Shown: positions 45,905 through 56,497, counted from the first letter of the stretch. The stretch is 64,000 bases of DNA from Moritella sp. F3 (GCF_015082335.1 NZ_BLRL01000007.1:131333-195332), one strand, 5' to 3'. The notes: a model not told the origin generated them from the letters alone. Numbers and translations: made by a program.

Positions 45905-47851
45905 ATGAGCGACACTAAACTATATCCGGTACCTGCAGAATTTGCGCAAAACAGTTTATTAAATGACAATGCTTATCAAGCGATGTACAAGCATTCAATT
46001 ACCGATCCGGAAGCATTTTGGGGTGAACAAGGCCATATCGTTGATTGGATCAAACCTTATAGTCAAGTGAAAAGCACCAGTTTCCAACCTGGTCGTGTCG
46101 ACATTAACTGGTTCCAAGATGGTCAACTGAATGTATCAGCCAACTGTCTTGACCGTCACTTAAAAGATAACGCCAACAAAACAGCCATTATTTGGGAAGG
46201 CGATAACCCAGAAGATTCTGAAAAATTAACTTACCAAGACGTTTATGAAAAAGTCTGCCAATTTTCCAATGCATTAAAAGCCCAAGGCATTAAAAAAGGC
46301 GATGTCGTTTGTCTATATATGCCAATGGTACCAGAAGCGGCTATTGCGATGCTTGCTTGTACCCGTATTGGTGCTGTGCACACGATTGTATTTGCCGGTT
46401 TCTCCGCAGAAGCGTTAGCCGACCGTATTGATAACTGCGGCGCTAAATTAGTCATCACCGCCGATGAAGGTGTGCGAGCAGGCCGTATTACGCGCCTTAA
46501 AGATTGTGTCGATACAGCCTTAGCTAAACCACAAGTGACATCCGTAGATAATGTGATTGTCTTTGCTCGCACTAAAGCAGACGTTACTTGGCATGAAGGC
46601 CGCGATCTTTGGTGGCATGATGTAGTCAAAGACCAGTCGACTGAATGTGCGCCAGAAGCAATGAACGCCGAAGACCCATTATTTATCCTTTATACTTCCG
46701 GCTCAACAGGTAAACCAAAAGGTGTATTACACACCACGGGTGGCTACCTGGTTTATGCCACGATGACGTTCAAATATGTTTTTGATCATCAAGACTCTGA
46801 CGTATTCTGGTGTACCGCCGATGTCGGTTGGATCACCGGTCACAGCTATTTAGTTTATGGACCACTGGCTAACGCCGCAACAACAGTATTGTTCGAAGGT
46901 GTACCAAATTACCCTGATACAGCACGTATGAGCCAAGTAGTCGATAAGCACCAAGTGACAACACTTTATACTGCACCAACAGCCATTCGCGCCCTGATGG
47001 CGAAAGGTGACGATGCAATTAAGGGCACCAAACGTACCTCATTACGCTTAATGGGTTCAGTGGGTGAACCCATTAATCCTGAAGCATGGCAGTGGTATTA
47101 CAATACGATCGGTAATGCTTCAACACCGATTGTAGATACCTGGTGGCAAACCGAAACGGGTGGCATCTTAATTACACCACTACCAGGTGCGACCAGCCTT
47201 AAACCTGGTTCGGCAACACGTCCATTCTTTGGTGTGCACCCGGCACTGGTTGATAATGAAGGTAATATCCTCGATGGTGAGAATGAAGGTAACTTAGTGA
47301 TCCTCGATTCTTGGCCTGGCCAAATGCGCGGTATTTACGGTGATGAGAGCCGCTTTGAAGAAGCCTATTTCTCAACATTCCCGAATATGTACTGCACAGG
47401 CGATGGTGCTAAGCGTGATATCGATGGTTATTACTGGATCACTGGACGTGTTGATGACGTACTGAATGTATCTGGTCACCGTATGGGTACAGCTGAAATT
47501 GAAAGTGCGCTTGTTGCTCACAATAAAATTGCTGAAGCGGCAGTTGTCGGTGTACCACATGATATTAAAGGCCAAGGCATTTATGCTTATGTCACATTAA
47601 ATGCAGGTGAAGAGGCTGATGAGGCGCTACTAAAAGAAGTGAAACAATGGGTACGTAGTGAAATTGGCGCCATTGCCACGCCAGATACTCTGCATTGGAC
47701 CCAAGCCTTACCAAAAACCCGTTCAGGTAAGATCATGCGCCGCATTCTACGTAAAGTCGCAACCGATGATACCGATACTCTAGGCGATACTTCGACACTG
47801 GCAGACCCAAGTGTGGTTGATACCTTAATTGCCGAGAAGCAAGAAGCTTGA
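45905..47851 (+). CDS. acs: Acetyl-CoA synthetase
   Basis: A 648-residue acetate--CoA ligase that activates acetate via acetyl-AMP for growth at low acetate. The AMP-binding signature [11 protein letters not shown] is near residue 265, WWQTETGG (acetate pocket Trp) near 415, and [20 protein letters not shown] in the hinge. The acetylation-regulated Lys609 lies in TRSGKIMRR. Length and motifs are typical for Acs. It appears monocistronic, with a hairpin after the stop. Confidence 0.97.
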   Translation: MSDTKLYPVPAEFAQNSLLNDNAYQAMYKHSITDPEAFWGEQGHIVDWIKPYSQVKSTSFQPGRVDINWFQDGQLNVSANCLDRHLKDNANKTAIIWEGDNPEDSEKLTYQDVYEKVCQFSNALKAQGIKKGDVVCLYMPMVPEAAIAMLACTRIGAVHTIVFAGFSAEALADRIDNCGAKLVITADEGVRAGRITRLKDCVDTALAKPQVTSVDNVIVFARTKADVTWHEGRDLWWHDVVKDQSTECAPEAMNAEDPLFILYTSGSTGKPKGVLHTTGGYLVYATMTFKYVFDHQDSDVFWCTADVGWITGHSYLVYGPLANAATTVLFEGVPNYPDTARMSQVVDKHQVTTLYTAPTAIRALMAKGDDAIKGTKRTSLRLMGSVGEPINPEAWQWYYNTIGNASTPIVDTWWQTETGGILITPLPGATSLKPGSATRPFFGVHPALVDNEGNILDGENEGNLVILDSWPGQMRGIYGDESRFEEAYFSTFPNMYCTGDGAKRDIDGYYWITGRVDDVLNVSGHRMGTAEIESALVAHNKIAEAAVVGVPHDIKGQGIYAYVTLNAGEEADEALLKEVKQWVRSEIGAIATPDTLHWTQALPKTRSGKIMRRILRKVATDDTDTLGDTSTLADPSVVDTLIAEKQEA

Positions 47852-47860
47852 AATAAACCC

Positions 47861-47886
47861 CGCGAGTAAATAATATCCACTCGCGT
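47861..47886 (+). terminator. Hairpin after acs
   Basis: CGCGAGT pairs with ACTCGCG around an 11-nt loop; TTTAAATAACCTTTT follows. A weak intrinsic terminator. Confidence 0.6.
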
Positions 47887-48196
47887 TTAAATAACCTTTT
47901 ATCGGTGTAACTCTTGCCTTAGTTGCATCGATTTTTTGGTTTTAAATCCCCGCCACAAATTCACCGACATTCAGCCAATTACGAATGTGCGCTAGGTTTC
48001 ACTTAGAGTCTAAACTTTAATAAAATATCAGATAAGACCAGTCAAATGCTGTTATATTCTCCGAAAATCATATAATGTGTAGAGAATTAGCAACAATTGT
48101 ATTTTATAAACATATATAATTGAGGTTTTCAGAAAAGCTAACGATGTAGACGTTATTTGCGGAGTTAGTGTCATTTTACCAGACAATGGAAGCAAT
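47887..48196. other. Leader and promoter region of aroQ-accB-accC
   Basis: About 310 bp without ORF. It is AT-rich close to aroQ, with TATATTCT and ATAATG stretches that could serve as -10 elements around 48052-48075. No clear operator was found. Confidence 0.45.
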
Positions 48197-48655
48197 ATGT
48201 CGCACAAACCTAGTATATTGTTACTCAACGGACCGAATCTAAATCTTTTAGGTAAAAGAGAACCTGAGACTTACGGCTATCAAACACTTAGTGACATTGT
48301 AGAACATTTAACCGATGTTGCAACTGAGCACGACATTGATTTGCGTCACGAACAATCGAACGCAGAACACGAGCTCATTAATCATATTCATGCCGCGATG
48401 GGTAATACTGATTTTATCATTATCAATCCAGCAGCATACACGCATACCAGTGTGGCGATTAGAGATGCATTATTAGGGGTTTCAATCCCGTTTATCGAAG
48501 TACACCTCTCTAATGTACACGCACGAGAACAGTTTCGTCATCATTCCTATCTATCAGATGTCGCTAAAGGCGTTATTTGTGGATTAGGGGCTGACGGTTA
48601 TGAATTTGCACTGCTTTCTGCTGTCAAACAGCTCAAGCAAACTAACAACAAATAA
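48197..48655 (+). CDS. aroQ: Type II 3-dehydroquinate dehydratase
   Basis: A 152-residue type II dehydroquinase that converts 3-dehydroquinate to 3-dehydroshikimate in aromatic amino acid synthesis. [20 protein letters not shown] contains the catalytic lid with Arg and Tyr, [17 protein letters not shown] the central His, and [20 protein letters not shown] the substrate-binding His-Ser block. It begins the aroQ-accB-accC cluster found in many gammaproteobacteria. Confidence 0.96.
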   Translation: MSHKPSILLLNGPNLNLLGKREPETYGYQTLSDIVEHLTDVATEHDIDLRHEQSNAEHELINHIHAAMGNTDFIIINPAAYTHTSVAIRDALLGVSIPFIEVHLSNVHAREQFRHHSYLSDVAKGVICGLGADGYEFALLSAVKQLKQTNNK

Positions 48656-48666
48656 AAGAGATCATT

Positions 48667-49125
48667 ATGGACATCCGTAAAATTAAAAAACTGATTGAAC
48701 TAGTTGAAGAATCTGGCATTGCAGAATTAGAAATTTCTGAAGGCGAAGAGTCAGTACGAATCAATCGTTTTAGCAGCACAGCAGCGCCAGCACAAGTTCA
48801 ATATGCAGCGGCAGCGGCACCTGCTCCAGTAGCAGCGCCAGTAGCAGCTCCTCTCGCAGCAGCTGTTGAAGCAGCTCCAGCAGAAGCAACGGGTCATCAG
48901 GTTCGCTCTCCTATGGTTGGTACTTTCTATAATGCTGTATCTCCAGGTGCAGCTCCTTTTGTTGCGGTTGGCCAAACAGTAAATGTTGGCGATACTCTAT
49001 GTATCTTAGAAGCAATGAAAATGATGAACCAAATCGAATCAGATAAAGCTGGTGTAGTGAAAGCTATCCTAGCAACAGACGGTCAAGCTATTGAGTTTGA
49101 TGAACCTCTTTTCATCATTGAATAA
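48667..49125 (+). CDS. accB: Biotin carboxyl carrier protein of acetyl-CoA carboxylase
   Basis: A 152-residue BCCP that carries biotin between the carboxylase and carboxyltransferase of acetyl-CoA carboxylase. An N-terminal helical part (about 1-40) leads into an Ala/Pro-rich linker (about 38-75) and the C-terminal lipoyl-type domain. Lys118 in EAMKMMN is the biotinylation site, and the 'thumb' MVGTFY is present. It is preceded by aroQ and followed after 14 bases by accC in one operon. Confidence 0.97.
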   Translation: MDIRKIKKLIELVEESGIAELEISEGEESVRINRFSSTAAPAQVQYAAAAAPAPVAAPVAAPLAAAVEAAPAEATGHQVRSPMVGTFYNAVSPGAAPFVAVGQTVNVGDTLCILEAMKMMNQIESDKAGVVKAILATDGQAIEFDEPLFIIE

Positions 49126-49139
49126 CTACGGAGTTTCCA

Positions 49140-50498
49140 ATGTTGGATAAAGTTGTTATCGCCAACCGTGGCGAAATTGCATTGCGTATTCTTCGTGCTT
49201 GTAAAGAATTAGGCATTAAGACGGTTGCTGTACACTCAACAGCAGATCGTGAATTAAAGCACGTATTATTAGCTGATGAAACAGTTTGTATTGGTAAACC
49301 AGCAGCGACAGACAGTTACTTAAATGTACCTGCAATCTTAAGCGCTGCAGAAATCACGGGCGCGGTTGCCGTTCACCCAGGTTATGGTTTCCTAGCTGAA
49401 AACGCTGATTTTGCAGAACAAGTTGAACATTCAGGTTTTATTTTCATCGGTCCTAAAGCTGAAACTATTCGTCTAATGGGCGATAAAGTATCTGCGATTG
49501 CGGCAATGAAAAAAGCCGGCGTACCTTGTGTACCAGGTTCTGATGGTCCACTTGATACTGACGCTCAACGTAACAAGAAAATTGCTAAACGCATCGGTTA
49601 CCCGATCATTATTAAAGCTGCCGGTGGCGGTGGTGGTCGTGGTATGCGTGTTGTACATGAAGAAGCTGATCTGCTTGATTCAATTGCGTTAACACGTAAC
49701 GAAGCGGGTTCATTCTTTGGTAATGACATGGTTTACATGGAAAAATTCCTAGAAAACCCACGTCACATCGAAGTACAAGTACTGGCTGATGGTCAAGGTA
49801 ACGCGATCCACCTTGGCGAACGCGATTGTTCACTACAACGTCGTCACCAAAAAGTAGTTGAAGAAGCGCCAGCACCGGGCATTACCGCTGATCTACGTCG
49901 CCATATTGGTGAACGTTGTAGCCGTGCTTGTGTTGATATCAACTATCGTGGTGCAGGTACGTTCGAATTTCTTTATGAAAATGGCGAATTCTATTTCATC
50001 GAAATGAATACCCGTATTCAAGTTGAACACACCATCACAGAAATGGTTACAGGCATTGATTTAATCAAAGCACAACTACGTGTTGCTGCGGGTATGCCAT
50101 TAACGATTTCTCAAGATGAAGTGCGCTTAACTGGTCATTCAATTGAGTGCCGTATTAACGCCGAAGATCCAGAGACATTTATTCCAAGTCCTGGTCAGAT
50201 CAAACGTTTCCATGCCGCTGGCGGTTTTGGTGTGCGTTGGGAATCGCATGTTTATGCGGGTTATAAAGTACCACCACATTATGATTCAATGATCGGTAAG
50301 TTAATCACTTACGGTGAAAATCGTGACGTAGCAATCTCAAGAATGCGTAATGCATTAAGCGAGATGGTAATTGATGGTATCAAGACTAATATCCCATTAC
50401 ATCTTGAAATTTTAAAAGATGAAAACTTCCAAAATGGTGGCACTAACATCCATTATTTAGAGAAGAAATTAGATTTGAAAGCACAAAGCAAAAAATAA
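49140..50498 (+). CDS. accC: Acetyl-CoA carboxylase biotin carboxylase subunit
   Basis: A 452-residue ATP-grasp enzyme that carboxylates biotin on BCCP with bicarbonate and ATP, the first step of fatty acid synthesis. It begins [19 protein letters not shown], holds the glycine-rich loop [12 protein letters not shown] near residue 165, [10 protein letters not shown], the catalytic [10 protein letters not shown] near residue 290, and RINAEDP. GGAG precedes the ATG. A terminator follows about 25 bases after the stop. Confidence 0.98.
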   Translation: MLDKVVIANRGEIALRILRACKELGIKTVAVHSTADRELKHVLLADETVCIGKPAATDSYLNVPAILSAAEITGAVAVHPGYGFLAENADFAEQVEHSGFIFIGPKAETIRLMGDKVSAIAAMKKAGVPCVPGSDGPLDTDAQRNKKIAKRIGYPIIIKAAGGGGGRGMRVVHEEADLLDSIALTRNEAGSFFGNDMVYMEKFLENPRHIEVQVLADGQGNAIHLGERDCSLQRRHQKVVEEAPAPGITADLRRHIGERCSRACVDINYRGAGTFEFLYENGEFYFIEMNTRIQVEHTITEMVTGIDLIKAQLRVAAGMPLTISQDEVRLTGHSIECRINAEDPETFIPSPGQIKRFHAAGGFGVRWESHVYAGYKVPPHYDSMIGKLITYGENRDVAISRMRNALSEMVIDGIKTNIPLHLEILKDENFQNGGTNIHYLEKKLDLKAQSKK

Positions 50499-50521
50499 TC
50501 TAAGTTTTAATTAATACTGAG

Positions 50522-50556
50522 AAGCCCAAGCGATTTATTCGACTTGGGCTTTTTAT
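50522..50556 (+). terminator. Terminator after accC
   Basis: AAGCCCAAG/CTTGGGCTT with a 12-nt loop is followed by TTTTTATT, a good intrinsic terminator for the aroQ-accB-accC operon. Confidence 0.9.
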
Positions 50557-50957
50557 TATCCCGATTTTTTATTACCTTAATATTTATTCCCGTCATCGTT
50601 ATTATTATCGTAGGTATTATTATCTGGTATTACCTGTGAAGTCGAACGGCTAATGCGCCATATTCACCAGTCAAAATCCTCAGTGCTGACTCCAAATCTA
50701 TAAAAAACAGACATAAAAAGCTTAAAAAAGTCTGATGAGCGTACGCTTAAAGCCATTTCGACTTTAAATCTCGTTGCTTAGATCATTTATTATGATCCTG
50801 CAGATAATTTTCCCTATAGGCACTTTTTTTATGCCCTGAAAAAAACACACTGTGTACAAGTTCTTGTCGCCACTATAAATTTTATTGTAGTTTAATGGCA
50901 ATGTTAACAATGAGATAGGCTCTGTCATTGCATCAATATTTATTACAGGGAATCATT
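50557..50957. other. Upstream region of the chitinase gene
   Basis: About 400 bp without a convincing ORF. Several short T- and A-tracts are present, but no operator or riboswitch that I can recognise. Expression in response to chitin oligosaccharides is expected from relatives but not shown here. Confidence 0.4.
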
Positions 50958-52610
50958 ATGAAGCTTAAATCGATACTTTCAGCGGCTATTTTTACCGGCT
51001 TATTCTCCACCGCAGGGATTGCAGGGACAATCACATCACAAGACGATAATGTCGTCGTTGGTTACTGGCATAACTGGTGTGATGGGCGAGGATACCAGGG
51101 AGGGAATGCACCATGCGTTGAACTCAACGCGGTTAACCCACAATACAACGTGGTGAATATTTCATTCATGAAAGTTTATGATACCGCAGAAGGCCGTATT
51201 CCTACATTTAAACTAGACCCTACGATAGGCCTGAGTGAAGCAGAGTTTATCGCTCAAATTGATACCCTTAACAGCCAAGGACGTAGTGTATTAATCGCGC
51301 TTGGTGGCGCTGATGCGCATATCGAACTAACACGTGGCGACGAAGATGCGCTCGCAGCAGAAATTATTAGACTCTCCGATCTTTATGGATTTGATGGGCT
51401 CGATATTGATTTAGAACAAGCAGCCATCACCGCAAAAGATAACCAATTTGTTATTCCTGCAGCATTAAAAATGGTGAAAGATCATTACCGTAAAACCGGT
51501 GATAACTTTATGATCACCATGGCACCGGAATTCCCTTACTTAACCGCTAATGGCGCCTACACTCCCTACCTCACTGAGCTTGATGGTTACTATGACTTCA
51601 TCAATCCACAATTCTATAACCAGGGTGGCGACGGTCTGTGGATTGAAGGCATCGGCTGGATAGCACAAAATAATGACGAACTAAAAGAAGAATTTATTTA
51701 CTACATTGCCGATTCACTGATTAATGGCACCCGTAATTACCATAAGATCCCGCATGATAAATTAGTCTTCGGCCTACCTTCGAGTATCGATGCTGCCGCC
51801 ACGGGTTACATTAAAGATCCGCAAGATTTATACAAGGCTTTTGATCGTTTAAAAGCCCAAGGCCAGCCACTCCGCGGCGTGATGACGTGGTCAGTCAACT
51901 GGGACATGGGCACGGATGCGGCGAATAACAGCTACAATCAACAGTTCATTAAAGATTATGGCAATTATATCCATAATCAATTACCCCCAGTGACAGACAT
52001 GGCGCCGACTTTATCGGGGATTGTCGATACGCGTGTCGAGCTCGACAGCAACTTTGACCCATTAATCGGGATCACAGCCAAAGACTATCAAGGTAACGAT
52101 ATAACAGCCGATATTACCGTCTCGGGAAGTGCTAATACCCATCAAGTCGGTGACTACCTATTAACTTACAGCGTCAGCAGTGATGATGAAACCACTAAGC
52201 AACCTCGTAAGGTAACCGTATACGAAATATTACCTGCTTTTACAGGCATAGCTGATAGCACCGTTGTCATTGGTAGTGAATTTGACCCGATGCAAGGCGT
52301 TAGTGCCAGCCATCCAACGCAAGGTGATCTCACCGCCAATATCACCGTAACAGGTGAAGTTGATACTCATGTCGTCGGGGTATACGAACTAACTTACAGC
52401 CTATTTTATGGTCAGGATAATCAGCAGAATATGACCGATAAACGTATCGTTACCGTTGTCAGTGATGCGGTGAGTAATGATGATTGGCAAGTAGGAAGTA
52501 CTTATGTCAAAGATGATAAAGTCACCCATAACGGCGCGACTTGGACTGCGCAATGGTGGACTAAAGGTGAAGAACCAGGAACCACAGGCGAATGGGGAGT
52601 TTGGCGTTAG
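50958..52610 (+). CDS. Secreted family-18 chitinase with Ig-like and chitin-binding domains
   Basis: A 550-residue secreted endochitinase. Residues 1-23 are a signal peptide (ending GIAG). The GH18 TIM barrel covers about 30-345, with the catalytic DGLDIDLE motif ending at Glu153. Two Ig-like (DUF5011-type) repeats follow at about 350-430 and 431-505, each with a THxVGxYxLTYS core. A type 5/12 carbohydrate-binding module ends the protein (WQVGSTYVKDDKVTHNGATW, AQWWTKGEEPGTTGEW). ATG 50958 with AGGGA upstream replaces the frame opening at 50928. This layout and the Glu153 position match, from memory, Moritella marina MmChi60. Confidence 0.95.
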   Translation: MKLKSILSAAIFTGLFSTAGIAGTITSQDDNVVVGYWHNWCDGRGYQGGNAPCVELNAVNPQYNVVNISFMKVYDTAEGRIPTFKLDPTIGLSEAEFIAQIDTLNSQGRSVLIALGGADAHIELTRGDEDALAAEIIRLSDLYGFDGLDIDLEQAAITAKDNQFVIPAALKMVKDHYRKTGDNFMITMAPEFPYLTANGAYTPYLTELDGYYDFINPQFYNQGGDGLWIEGIGWIAQNNDELKEEFIYYIADSLINGTRNYHKIPHDKLVFGLPSSIDAAATGYIKDPQDLYKAFDRLKAQGQPLRGVMTWSVNWDMGTDAANNSYNQQFIKDYGNYIHNQLPPVTDMAPTLSGIVDTRVELDSNFDPLIGITAKDYQGNDITADITVSGSANTHQVGDYLLTYSVSSDDETTKQPRKVTVYEILPAFTGIADSTVVIGSEFDPMQGVSASHPTQGDLTANITVTGEVDTHVVGVYELTYSLFYGQDNQQNMTDKRIVTVVSDAVSNDDWQVGSTYVKDDKVTHNGATWTAQWWTKGEEPGTTGEWGVWR

Positions 52611-52626
52611 AATGAGCTAAGGCACT

Positions 52627-52665
52627 AATCCAGTATTCACTTTACGTGTGTACTGGATTTTATTG
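52627..52665 (+). terminator. Terminator after the chitinase gene
   Basis: AATCCAGTA/TACTGGATT with a 15-nt loop is followed by TTATTGT. It lies between convergent genes and may serve the FAD oxidoreductase gene too. Confidence 0.65.
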
Positions 52666-52680
52666 TACTCGGCGATTAAA

Positions 52681-54135
52681 TTATTTGTCTGCTTTACCCG
52701 CCGCATTAGCAAATTTAGCCAACTGCTTATCAAACCAAAATGGCTGCGTTTCATTGTCCTCACAACGCTCTTTACGACGAATGGCATTACGGACCAACAT
52801 AGTGCCCCCCCAACGAATTGGCTCCGGTGGGAAGCCACCTTTTGGCCCTGTCGTTAAACCGTTATGACTCCACTTATCATGATTTCCTAACAGCATGGAG
52901 GATAAGATCTTACCGCCAATCCAAGTCTGCCCTACACCACTACCGGAATAACCAAAGCCATAATAAATATTACCGCTTTCTTCAACCTTACCGAAGAATG
53001 GCAATCCCGTCGCAGAGCGATCAGAAGGTCCTGTCCACGTGACAGCAAACTCTTCATCCACCAGCGCCGGAAATAATTTATCAAACGATTCACGTAATAT
53101 TTTGCCATAGCGTGTGGGCTGATTAAAGAGCGGCCTTACCGCATTAGCATAAGAAAAATAATTCCCCCCTTTACCTAACATTAACCGGCCATCTGGTGTC
53201 GTTCGGTAATAATGCACAAACGTGCGCGAATCCAATATCGTTTTACCATCTGCTATGCCCATTTTAGCTAACTTTTCTGGTATCGGTTTGGTGATCGCCA
53301 TATCTGAAGATACCACTACAATTTTATTCTTAAACTGCGGAAATTGCTCTAACATCCAAGCATTTAATGCCATTACAGATTTTGTTGCATAGACAGTCCC
53401 TTGCGGGGTATTAATCACCACTTTATGCTTATTTTCTTTAGTGCTGTTTACTGATTTGAGCGAATTATCATTAATCGCTAACATCGGCGTATTTTCATAA
53501 ATACGAACTCCGAGTTCTTCGGCAACGCGTTTCAAACCACGGGCTAACTTACCCGGTTGCACACTCGCAGCGACAGGAGAAAAATGCCCTGACAGATGTA
53601 ATGCAGAGCCGGCATGACGCTGTACTTTCTGCGTTTCCCAGGCCTGCCAACTGTTTAATTCATGTTTATCTAACGCGGCTAATGTTGCTTCTAAGCCACC
53701 GCTCTGCGCGGTATTTGTGGCAGTAAAGAGTGTGCCATCACGACGTAATTCGGCATCAATATTATGCTGTAAACAAAAGGTTTCAATTTCATCTACCGCT
53801 TGCTCTGACGCTTTCACTAACTCAACAGCCTGCGCTTCACCATACAGACGTTTCATCGACAAGTATTTCGTCGACCAGGTCAACATACAACCGCCATTAC
53901 GCCCTGACGCCCCACTACCACAGAGACTTTTCTCTATGATCATGACATCGAGGCTAGGTTGTTGCTGCTTGAGCTGAATTGCAGTCCATAATCCCGTATA
54001 TCCACCACCGACAATACACACATCTGCAACGGTATCTTCGTTAAGCGTTTGTGGTGGCACGTTATTGCGGTAGTTCACTTCAAGATCCATTGCTTGTTGA
54101 AACCAAAAGGGTTGAAACTCAGGCTGTTTTTTCAT
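52681..54135 (-). CDS. FAD-dependent oxidoreductase of the aminophosphonate locus
   Basis: A 484-residue DAO-type flavoprotein of the group called putative aminophosphonate oxidoreductase (TIGR03329-like). The FAD-binding motif is VCIVGGGYTGLWTAIQLKQQ near residue 38, followed by EKSLCGSGASGRNGGCML, where the flavin is held. GYSGSGVG closes the flavin site near residue 405. Members of this recurrent family are reported to oxidise N-methylated or free aminoethylphosphonate to phosphonoacetaldehyde, which PhnX would cleave; the exact substrate here is inferred. It is the third gene after phnW and phnX, but an intrinsic terminator stands before it. Confidence 0.87.
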   Translation of the reverse strand: MKKQPEFQPFWFQQAMDLEVNYRNNVPPQTLNEDTVADVCIVGGGYTGLWTAIQLKQQQPSLDVMIIEKSLCGSGASGRNGGCMLTWSTKYLSMKRLYGEAQAVELVKASEQAVDEIETFCLQHNIDAELRRDGTLFTATNTAQSGGLEATLAALDKHELNSWQAWETQKVQRHAGSALHLSGHFSPVAASVQPGKLARGLKRVAEELGVRIYENTPMLAINDNSLKSVNSTKENKHKVVINTPQGTVYATKSVMALNAWMLEQFPQFKNKIVVVSSDMAITKPIPEKLAKMGIADGKTILDSRTFVHYYRTTPDGRLMLGKGGNYFSYANAVRPLFNQPTRYGKILRESFDKLFPALVDEEFAVTWTGPSDRSATGLPFFGKVEESGNIYYGFGYSGSGVGQTWIGGKILSSMLLGNHDKWSHNGLTTGPKGGFPPEPIRWGGTMLVRNAIRRKERCEDNETQPFWFDKQLAKFANAAGKADK

Positions 54136-54164
54136 GCTTACACTCTGGATAGTTTTAATTTAAT

Positions 54165-54197
54165 ATAAAAAAATAGCTAACCTTATGGCTAGCTATT
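54165..54197 (-). terminator. Terminator between phnX and the FAD oxidoreductase gene
   Basis: On the minus strand AATAGCTAGCC pairs with GGTTAGCTATT (one mismatch) around a short loop and is followed by seven T residues. It separates phnX from the next gene, which therefore depends on readthrough or on its own promoter. Confidence 0.8.
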
Positions 54198-54229
54198 AAT
54201 CGTTAATTACTTAAGCTCAGCAACAACGA

Positions 54230-55072
54230 CTATGGACGTTCGCCAGCAGCTAAACGAGCATCAATATCGGCAACGACTTGTGGTAAGTCCGCGATGGTAT
54301 CAACCAGATAATGGGCATTGAACGGCGTGAAACGGTCACGCGCTTTTTCACGGGCTTGGTGTAATGTCGCTTCGTCTGCAGCTTGATATTCAGCCAGCGT
54401 TAGACCCGCTTCATTACCCGATAACAATAAACCGACAGTCCACATGCCAGCATTGTGACCTTCTGTTATACCCGGTACAGAATCATCAACCTTGATACAA
54501 GCACCAACATCCGTCACAGCCATATCTATGACATTCTTAAGTACCATAAACGGTGCAGGACGACCACCAGCGGGTAAATCATCCGTCGCAACAACACAAT
54601 CAGGCAAGTAACCTTTGGCTGCAGCAACAGGGATCAGCTTGTCCATCACCACGCGTGGATAACCAGAACATGAACCGATTTTAACGCCTTGCTGCTTTAG
54701 CCCATTCACTACATCTAATGCGTGAGGAATTGGATCAGCATGCTCACCGACTTTAGCAATTTGTAGCGGCATGAATGTTTCGTAAATGGCATCAATCTCA
54801 GCCTTGCTGATCGTTGTGCCAAACTGCGCCTGCCAGCGTGCTGCGACAGCCGGTAACTCAGATACAGCTTTAATGTGATCCCATTTACCCAGACCCATTG
54901 GCACGCGCGCTTCTGCTAAGCTAATATCAAAATCATATTGCGCTTTAAATGCGGCAATAAAAATAGTCGTCGGTGCAAATGAACCGAAGTCAACGATGGT
55001 GCCTGCCCAGTCAAAAATAACAGATTGAACATGATTAAGTTTTACTGACTGATCTTGTGCGATGTTAGACAT
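54230..55072 (-). CDS. phnX: Phosphonoacetaldehyde hydrolase (phosphonatase)
   Basis: A 280-residue HAD enzyme that splits the C-P bond of phosphonoacetaldehyde to acetaldehyde and phosphate. Motif I FDWAGTIVDFG has the nucleophile Asp and the family-specific Ala-Gly. The cap-domain GLGKWDHIKAV supplies the Lys that forms the Schiff base with substrate. SCSGYPRVVMDKL, DDLPAGGRPAPFM and KVDDSVPGITEGHNAGMW are the later motifs. It follows phnW by 59 bases, so the two steps from 2-aminoethylphosphonate to acetaldehyde are in one transcript. Confidence 0.97.
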   Translation of the reverse strand: MSNIAQDQSVKLNHVQSVIFDWAGTIVDFGSFAPTTIFIAAFKAQYDFDISLAEARVPMGLGKWDHIKAVSELPAVAARWQAQFGTTISKAEIDAIYETFMPLQIAKVGEHADPIPHALDVVNGLKQQGVKIGSCSGYPRVVMDKLIPVAAAKGYLPDCVVATDDLPAGGRPAPFMVLKNVIDMAVTDVGACIKVDDSVPGITEGHNAGMWTVGLLLSGNEAGLTLAEYQAADEATLHQAREKARDRFTPFNAHYLVDTIADLPQVVADIDARLAAGERP

Positions 55073-55131
55073 AATAATATTTTCCCAAGTAACTATTTAT
55101 TAATGATTTTATGTATTAATTCATGTATGAA

Positions 55132-56238
55132 TTATGCCTTTAATTCCCAACATTTCGCAGTTTCCATCGCCACTAATAGACGTTGGATATCGCTTGGATG
55201 CACATCACCAATGTTACCAATACGGAAACAATCAGCGTTGGACACCTTACCAGGGTAGATAACAAAACCTTGTTCTTTAAGACGGTTATAAAATTCTTTG
55301 AATTGATAATCACTGTGCGTCGGTGAGTAGAACGAAGTAATAATTGGCGAATGTAATGACGCATCAAGCAGCGTATCAAAACCCAGTTTCGCCATACCAG
55401 CGACTAATGTTGTTTGGTTTTCTTGATAACGTTGATAACGCGCAGCAATGCCGCCTTCTTCTTCAAGCTCTAATAACGCTTGGTAGAATGCTCGCACAGT
55501 ATGGGTTGGTGACGTAAAGCGCCACTTGCCGCCATTTTTTTCCATGCAATGCCATTGGTCATACAGATCCAGCGTTAATGAACGCGCTAGCCCTTTACAT
55601 TTTTCCAGTTCAGCTTGACGCGCAATCACGAAGCCAAAACCGGGGACACCTTGAATGCATTTGTTGGCAGAGCTGATCATAAAATCAACGCCGAGCTCAG
55701 CCACATCCATTGGAATCCCACCAAAGCTCGACATCGCATCTAAAATAACGATCTTGCCGTGTTGTTTAGCCAGTTTAATCACATCATCAATTGGATTAAG
55801 CATGCCCGTTGTTGTTTCGCAGTGCACGATCGCGACATGGGTAATGCTGTCATCAGCGCTTAATTTCGCTTCGACTTCAGTAATACTTGGTTGCGCAGTT
55901 TCACCCGGTGCAATCACGTCACAGGCAATATTTAAGTAATCTGCGATCTGAGCGATACGCGCACCGTAAGCACCGTTATCAACCACCAGCAATTTGCCGT
56001 CTGCAGGTATAACGCTACCGATTGTCGCTTCTACCGATGCAGTGCCACTGCCTTGCATCAGAACACTGGTATAACCCGATTGTTGGGTTGCTAGTTGAAC
56101 TAACTTAGCGCGGATAACTTCAACAATGTCTTTGTTATATTCATCATCCCAAGTACACCAATCTTTTAGCATGGCTTCTCGTACACTTGCAGTTGTAGAA
56201 AGTGGACCCGGTGTTAGTAATAAATATTCGTTTTTCAT
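55132..56238 (-). CDS. phnW: 2-aminoethylphosphonate:pyruvate transaminase
   Basis: A 367-residue PLP enzyme that transfers the amino group of 2-aminoethylphosphonate to pyruvate, giving phosphonoacetaldehyde and alanine. [15 protein letters not shown] opens the protein, [10 protein letters not shown] binds the cofactor phosphate, and [12 protein letters not shown] then [16 protein letters not shown] contain the PLP-binding Asp and Lys. ATG 56238 (GGAAG before it) gives exactly 367 residues, the size of Salmonella PhnW; the earlier ATG at 56250 has no ribosome binding site. It is the first gene of the catabolic transcript, divergent from phnS. Confidence 0.97.
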   Translation of the reverse strand: MKNEYLLLTPGPLSTTASVREAMLKDWCTWDDEYNKDIVEVIRAKLVQLATQQSGYTSVLMQGSGTASVEATIGSVIPADGKLLVVDNGAYGARIAQIADYLNIACDVIAPGETAQPSITEVEAKLSADDSITHVAIVHCETTTGMLNPIDDVIKLAKQHGKIVILDAMSSFGGIPMDVAELGVDFMISSANKCIQGVPGFGFVIARQAELEKCKGLARSLTLDLYDQWHCMEKNGGKWRFTSPTHTVRAFYQALLELEEEGGIAARYQRYQENQTTLVAGMAKLGFDTLLDASLHSPIITSFYSPTHSDYQFKEFYNRLKEQGFVIYPGKVSNADCFRIGNIGDVHPSDIQRLLVAMETAKCWELKA

Positions 56239-56251
56239 CTCTGCTTCCATG

Positions 56252-56265
56252 TGGACTATACCAGT
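56252..56265. promoter_or_regulatory. PhnR-type operator at the phnW promoter
   Basis: Read on the minus strand this is ACTGGTATAGTCCA, identical over 14 bases to the site at 57778-57791 before phnT. It also resembles the better dyad CTGGT-ACAG-ACCAG at 56484-56497. It lies 14 bases before the phnW ATG. Confidence 0.78.
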
Positions 56266-56483
56266 TTGATGAGAACTCTATCAGTCGATTGCTAGGTTGG
56301 TAAATAGGGTCACAGTAGAATTCATAAAAGCTTCATATTCGCAGACGTTAACAAAAAACGGCGAGAAAAGTGCTGAGATAAAAAACCAGAAATAAAAAAC
56401 AATAAAATATATTAATTAATTTAACTGACATCAACCGGTCATATTAATGTCACAAAAGCACTCTATTATCGTTCCCAACAAAT

Positions 56484-56497
56484 CTGGTACAGACCAG
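56484..56497. promoter_or_regulatory. PhnR-type operator at the phnS promoter
   Basis: The perfect dyad CTGGT-ACAG-ACCAG lies 33 bases before the phnS ATG in the phnW/phnS divergent region. It shares CTGGTNNAGNCCA with two other sites in the locus. The GntR-family product encoded at 60656 is the likely binder. Confidence 0.78.

Noticed and set aside
48667-49125. Riboswitch in the accB/aroQ leader
   Set aside because: No conserved aptamer-like structure could be recognised upstream of aroQ or accB; the region only shows promoter-like AT stretches.
52646-52867. Plus-strand small ORFs after the chitinase gene
   Set aside because: They overlap the conserved 3' end of the FAD oxidoreductase and have no coding signs of their own.
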